From positions 1-31,951 of the forward strand of contig JAUCBJ010006458.1 of NCBI GenBank assembly GCA_032718475.1: a stretch of DNA of 31,951 nucleotides. The letters are read 5' to 3'. Source of the DNA: Nemertoderma westbladi (taxonomy: Eukaryota > Xenacoelomorpha > Nemertodermatida > Nemertodermatidae). Within the stretch, counting starts at the first letter, position 1, and every line of letters starts with the position of its first letter. This document shows positions 28,301-31,951 of this stretch, one piece after another. Made by a program: the position numbers and the translations under genes. The notes under the pieces are model-generated. The model was not told where the DNA came from. It did no database searches and worked only from the letters and a program-made list of their open reading frames with translations.

Positions 28301-31132
28301 ATCGAACATAAAAATGACTTTGGATATGAAATCACGAACCTCGAAAACCACCATAATGAAAAGTATAGCTCAGTGATGTAACTTCCTTCATGCCAGACAT
28401 TATTAACCAACCAGACCCCATACGGGCAGTTTGGTGTGGGAATGTTTAAACTTTCAAGGCCATTTTCTCGGAATGAAAGTTTTTCACGCAAAAAAATACT
28501 ACTCCTCTGTCGTTTAACCTTTTTTTGTAATTTTCGCTTCATATGACGGGTAATTTAATAAATTTCGACAAATTTCCGGCAGTTTTTTTTTTATTTCATA
28601 ATATTTCCCCGTGCCCAAGTTGTTTTGTTTATTTATTATTGTCTATTATAAAACCGCAGGGGGGGGGGGGGGGGGGGGGGGTGTGCCTCCCCCCACCCCC
28701 AAAATTTATGCATTAAATTTATACAATGCAAAAACACCGGAACTGACAGACTTGCGGTGTTTTGTCATTGTGACTTTTGTTTTGTCATTGTGACATTTTT
28801 TTACATTGTAGCCAGTGCTATTCAACTAATTTTGTAGTGACAAATTTTGTAGTTTTAACTAAACCCAACTAAATAATTAAAAATGACTAGTTAACTAACT
28901 TTTTCAACTAATTCTGAGGTGTCTAGTTAAATAAAAGTTAAAAAGTTAACTAAGTTAACTAAAACTTAACTAAAACACAATTTTGAAAAATTCATGTAAC
29001 CATGGCAACGGGTTGTTATACAACAATTACGGTATCGACAGTCACCGGTAGGTACATTAATTAGCACTACTTCACTAGAAGTAGAACCAGGCAACCATGG
29101 CCTCTGATAGGGTGATATGTAAACGGCAAATAGGCCTCTGATAGAGAGGCCATTACTTTTAAGAAGGCCGAATAGTACAGTGTGATCGGTGATGGTGGTA
29201 TGGCTAGAGTTTGGAATTTAGTTAGAATTTAGTTGAAAGTTCAACTATTTTCTTCAAAAAACGCTTTAACAACTAACTAAATTCGTCGCGACAAATTAAC
29301 TAAAACCACTTTAACTAAATAACACCAAATGACAACTTAACTAGTTGACCTTTCAACTAGTTGAACAGCACTGATTGTAGCCAATGTATTTACATGCAGG
29401 TTGTACAATGCAAAAACGCCGAAAGTACAACAAATAACCCTGAAGACAAAGTATTAATGGAAAGCGAAAAATAATCACGTAGAAAAATTTTCCACCCCCA
29501 ATTGCGTAGGGTTATAAAAAAATAGTAATTTACGGAGATTTTAAACCCACAATCTGAAGGCAAACAGTAATTTGCGTTTTACTCGAAATGACTTTTTGTG
29601 ACTTGCGGTCTTTTCACATTGCACGGCAGATTTATTCTATGTATTATATATTATATATTAACTTGTTTAGGTTTTTTACTTTTTCTCCACTCTATCCTGA
29701 ATCCGTACCAGTGATAAACTCCTCTCCCCTGTCAACATTTTTTATCAGAACGCTCCTAAAATTGTAACATCCTTTGTTCAACCTATTGTGACCAACTTGG
29801 AAAAATTATTTTCAATTTATTGGTATTTCCGCTTCGCGCAGCACGTCATAAACTCAAGAGTTTTTTTTAATTTTTGCAAAAAATGTAATTTTAAAATGTG
29901 CGACATTTCCTAAATTTTCATTAAATTTATCTGAAGTTCGTTATTCAGGGAGTCCATCGTAGATATTTAATGAGGTTACAAAATTTTATCATGAGATGTC
30001 GATTTTCCCTTCACGCAGCGTGAGGAGGCGTGAGGAAAACTCTTTTTCAATTATACATTTTTCATGTATTACGCATTCTTCTAGAGGACTACACACAACA
30101 CATAAATCATACATACGTCCAGTGCATGGTGCATTGGAGGGATACAATGCTCATTTAACAAATGATGCACCATACCGGTACATTTCAATTTCTGTAACAA
30201 TATCGTTTATTGTTTTAGTTAGAAAAGTCCGCTTCTGTAACATGTTCCTTTCCCTCAATTGGTAACAATATAGTTTATTGTTTTGGTTAGAAAATTCCGC
30301 CTCTGTAACATGTTCCTTTCCCTCAATTGGTAACAATATAGTTTATTGTTTTGATTAGAAAAGTCCGCCTCTGTGGCATGTTCCTTTCCCTCAATTGGTA
30401 ACAATATAGTTTATTGTTTTGATTAGAAAAATCCGCCTCTGTGACATGTTCCTTTTCCTCAATTGGTAACAATATAGTTTATTGTTTTGATTAGAAAAGT
30501 CCGCCTCTGTGACATGTTCCTTTCCCTCAATTGGTAATAAAATAGTGTTTATTGTTTTGGTTAGAAAAGTCCGACTCTGTAATATGTTCCTTTCCCTCAA
30601 TTTGTAACAATATAGTTTATTGTTTTGATTAGAAAATTCCGCCTCTGTAACGTGTTCCTTTCCCTCAATTTGTAACAATATCGTTTATTGTTTTGGTTAT
30701 AAAAGTCCGCCTCGTGGCCTCTGTAACCTGCTCCTTTCCCCGCAGCGCCGCAGGGTATAAATAAGTCTTTCCCCGCGGGCATAGATAAATAGCCAGAATG
30801 GTAATTAAAAGCAAAAGTGTGCCCATGTGAAGAATGGTATACTTCACATGGGCCCATAAGTGTTTCACCACGGCCAGGGCATGGGGAAAATTGACAAAAG
30901 AAATGCCTCCACTGCCTGGCTGTCTCCATCTTTCCAAGATCGCATTAATAAATATAATTATTATTGGGTTTATTTGTTTTTAGTGACGTGCGTTCTGATG
31001 CAGAAGAATGGAGCAGGATTACACACAGCCTCCAGTTGTTACTGGGACAATAGCTCAGACGGTAGCTGCACTGTGCGATGGGAAAACAAAACTATGTATT
31101 GCATAGTTTCGGTTTTCGGTTTAGCTATATAG
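25288..31132 (+). CDS. DYNLT1: Tctex-type dynein light chain (DYNLT1/Tctex-1), three exons, complete
   Basis: A light chain of cytoplasmic dynein that dimerises and binds the intermediate chain and cargo. The coding exons are 25288-25356, 27023-27146 and 30984-31132. Spliced, they give 113 aa, the normal family length. The sequence is very close to animal Tctex-1: exon 1 has [15 protein letters not shown], exon 2 has [15 protein letters not shown] and [11 protein letters not shown], and exon 3 has [17 protein letters not shown] and [19 protein letters not shown]. Introns are GT-AG (donor GTTTGT at 25357, acceptor TTTTTCAG at 27022; donor GTGAGT at 27147, acceptor TTTTTAG at 30983), phase 0 and phase 1. 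The start ATG has A at -3 and G at +4. The assignment to DYNLT1 rather than DYNLT3 rests on overall similarity. Confidence 0.95.
26308..26340. repeat. 13-bp perfect inverted repeat with 7-nt loop
   Basis: CTAACATACTAGT (26308-26320) pairs with ACTAGTATGTTAG (26328-26340), in intron 1 just upstream of the hAT element. Function unknown. Confidence 0.8.
26421..26899. mobile_element. hAT-type non-autonomous element in DYNLT1 intron 1 (479 bp)
   Basis: The ends are TAGTGTAGCAACGGGG and CCCGTTGCAACACTA (inverted, one mismatch in the first 14). A perfect 8-bp target duplication TTTCATAT flanks it (26413-26420 and 26900-26907). Eight-bp duplication and a TAGTGTTGCAAC-type end are hAT features. The subterminal regions are rich in CGGGATCCCGA-type palindromes. 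There is no transposase ORF. Confidence 0.92.
27023..27146 (+). CDS. DYNLT1: DYNLT1 exon 2
   Basis: Acceptor TTAATTTTTCAG, donor GTGAGT. It encodes 41 residues plus the first base of the Val codon completed by exon 3. It contains the [13 protein letters not shown] block characteristic of Tctex-1. Confidence 0.95.
28659..28681 (+). repeat. Poly-G homopolymer (23 bp)
   Basis: An uninterrupted G run, followed by TGTGCCTCCCCCC, so G and C tracts face each other across a short spacer. Length may be unreliable in the assembly. Confidence 0.9.
28813..29373. mobile_element. hAT-type non-autonomous element in DYNLT1 intron 2 (561 bp)
   Basis: The ends are CAGTGCTATTCAACTA and TAGTTGAACAGCACTG, inverted with one mismatch. 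The perfect 8-bp duplication ATTGTAGC is at 28805-28812 and 29374-29381. The interior has many TTAACTA/TAGTTAA words spread over both halves. It is nested in the larger inverted-repeat element and so is younger than it. Confidence 0.93.
29634..30189. other. Intron 2 sequence, nothing recognised
   Basis: Non-coding, with no repeat or RNA recognised between the inverted-repeat element and the satellite array. Confidence 0.5.
30190..30742. repeat. 68-bp satellite array, about 8 monomers
   Basis: GTAACAATAT starts at 30194, 30262, 30330, 30398, 30466, 30534 (variant), 30604 and 30672, giving a spacing of 68 bp with one of 70. Each monomer contains GTTTATTGTTTT, CCGCCTCTGTAACATGTTCC and TTTCCCTCAATTG. 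The last monomer ends CTGTAACCTGCTCCTTTCCCC, nearly identical to the MITE interior at 22290-22310. Minus-strand frames running through the array are artefacts of repetition. Confidence 0.95.
30821..30853. repeat. 12-bp perfect inverted repeat with 9-nt loop
   Basis: GCCCATGTGAAG (30821-30832) pairs with CTTCACATGGGC (30842-30853). A related ATTCTTCACATGGG lies at 27212-27225, near the other end of intron 2, in inverted orientation to CCCATGTGAAGAAT (30822-30835). Confidence 0.8.
30984..31132 (+). CDS. DYNLT1: DYNLT1 exon 3 with stop codon
   Basis: Acceptor TTTGTTTTTAG. It begins with the last two bases of the Val codon and ends at TAG (31130-31132). It encodes the C-terminal half of the Tctex-1 fold, including the beta strands that form the dimer and cargo groove in this family. 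Confidence 0.95.
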
Positions 31133-31520
31133 AGATACCGATTCAACTCATCTTATTCAATCTTTTATTTTACTATGAACTGGTGTTTCTTACATTGTCT
31201 TTTGTTGTTTATATTATATTATTAATGGAAGACAATAATGCGTCTCTCTACTCCAATATGCCTTTGTTTGTGAGTATCGAGGCGTAATTATGTTACTATT
31301 TTTATCATAATTTGTTTCTAGTTGGATGTTTTTTAATATATTATATACAGTATTATTGATTATTATTTAAGGTACTCTCGCTCACGCCTGGAATGTAACC
31401 ACCATTGGTAATTATTGTTATTTTTGACTAAATTTAATATAAATTATATTCCTTCATTGTGTGAATATTATCATTTTGGTAGCGTTGAAATAATAAAGCT
31501 GGTGAGCTGGGCCTTTGTAA
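31133..31520 (+). other. DYNLT1: DYNLT1 3' UTR with poly(A) signal
   Basis: The first AATAAA after the stop is at 31492-31497, giving a 3' UTR of about 380 nt. The cleavage site is estimated. Confidence 0.6.
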
Positions 31521-31951
31521 TTTTCGGATTTATTTACTAAATAACTAAATTTGCGCGGGAAGCATAGAAGATACCCGCATGTCATAAATCCTCTGTGCGC
31601 CTTTGGGTTCTGGGGTGATGCAGATTAAGAGGGGAGGAACTCAGGAGAGAGAGAATGGGAGGAAGTTTCCCCTCTTCTTTGATTTATTGGCGGTTTGGTT
31701 AAATTCCTTAATCCCGATTTTGTAATAGAATCGTTCGATATTAATTTGTATCGCATAACTTAACCTCGTGCTGCGCAAAGGCCCCCGTGTTCGTTTCAAT
31801 TGTTCACGACGTGTTCAATTCGCTACTAATTCCCAATGACGTTTAGGTTAGAATAGCCTCGTATCAATGCGGCTCTGTAGATTTTGTCATTATTGTTTAT
31901 CTGTTCCATTTTGATCATTAAATCGCCATCCTCGCGTTTCTGCTATGTGAA
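31521..31951. other. Downstream intergenic sequence, no gene recognised
   Basis: No ORF or repeat. TTTGCGCGGGAA (31550-31561) fits an E2F site and the stretch is less AT-rich than the region upstream, so the promoter of a neighbouring gene may begin here. Confidence 0.35.

Larger units (their letters stand above)
27529..29629. mobile_element. Inverted-repeat DNA element in DYNLT1 intron 2 (about 2.1 kb, superfamily unknown)
   Basis: CTGCCGTGCAATGT at 27529 continues as AGACCGCAAGTC and matches the reverse complement of 29597-29629 over about 32 bp with few mismatches. ATTT flanks both ends (27525-27528 and 29630-29633), a possible 4-bp target duplication. The internal motif ACTTGCGGTGTTTTGTCAT recurs at about 27739 and 28750. 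It contains the poly-G run and the second hAT element. No transposase was seen. Confidence 0.65.

Noticed and set aside
30190-30742. CRISPR array or protein-coding repeats
   Set aside because: Monomers are contiguous and similar along their whole 68 bp, with no unique spacers. The host is eukaryotic, and the minus-strand frames are by-products of the tandem repeat.

Overview
The window is eukaryotic nuclear DNA from an animal, most likely a marine invertebrate (echinoderm, hemichordate, mollusc or similar). I cannot name the species. The evidence is two conserved animal genes (NUP50, and an intron-containing Tctex-1 dynein light chain), GT-AG introns, AATAAA poly(A) signals, and a dense load of metazoan transposon types (BEL/Pao, piggyBac-like, hAT). 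The palindromes TACCGGTA and TAGGCCTA recur throughout.

Layout. (1) 1-2165: single-exon NUP50 (+) with an E2F/CHR-like element upstream and a short 3' UTR. (2) 2166-4898: repeats: a foldback element (2488-3265), a small MITE ending in a poly-C run (3298-3554), a second poly-C run, and a 144-168 bp minisatellite (3925-4540) that belongs to a piggyBac-like element. (3) 4899-21708: one very large BEL/Pao LTR retrotransposon (16.8 kb as found; about 15.8 kb without a nested insertion). It has LTRs of about 1.24 kb that are more than 99% identical, a 5-bp target duplication TTGCC, a 1.9-kb leader, a 472-codon first ORF, a long gag/pol, and a broken third ORF region between pol and the 3' LTR. Pol carries frameshifts and one stop, and is interrupted at 13719-14700 by a piggyBac-like non-autonomous element with a TTAA duplication. 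(4) 21709-25287: the right end of the piggyBac-like element into which the BEL jumped, then intergenic DNA with a second MITE copy (22125-22369), a CRE/CCAAT cluster and a 74-bp tandem array. (5) 25288-31520: a three-exon Tctex-type dynein light chain gene (113 aa, complete). Its introns hold two hAT elements with perfect 8-bp target duplications, a 2.1-kb inverted-repeat element, a 23-bp poly-G run and a 68-bp satellite. (6) 31521-31951: nothing recognisable apart from an E2F-like site.

The transposons give a relative chronology. A piggyBac-like element sat at the locus, the BEL inserted 34 bp from its right end, and a second member of the same piggyBac-like family later inserted into the BEL's reverse transcriptase/RNase H region. 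The two cellular genes are unrelated in function (nuclear transport; dynein cargo/motor assembly) and simply flank the transposon block in the same orientation.

The most notable unexplained material is the size and extra coding content of the BEL element (long leader, ORF1, ORF3), the minisatellite-bearing piggyBac-like family, a satellite derived from a MITE segment, and a four-cysteine insertion in the Ran-binding domain of NUP50.
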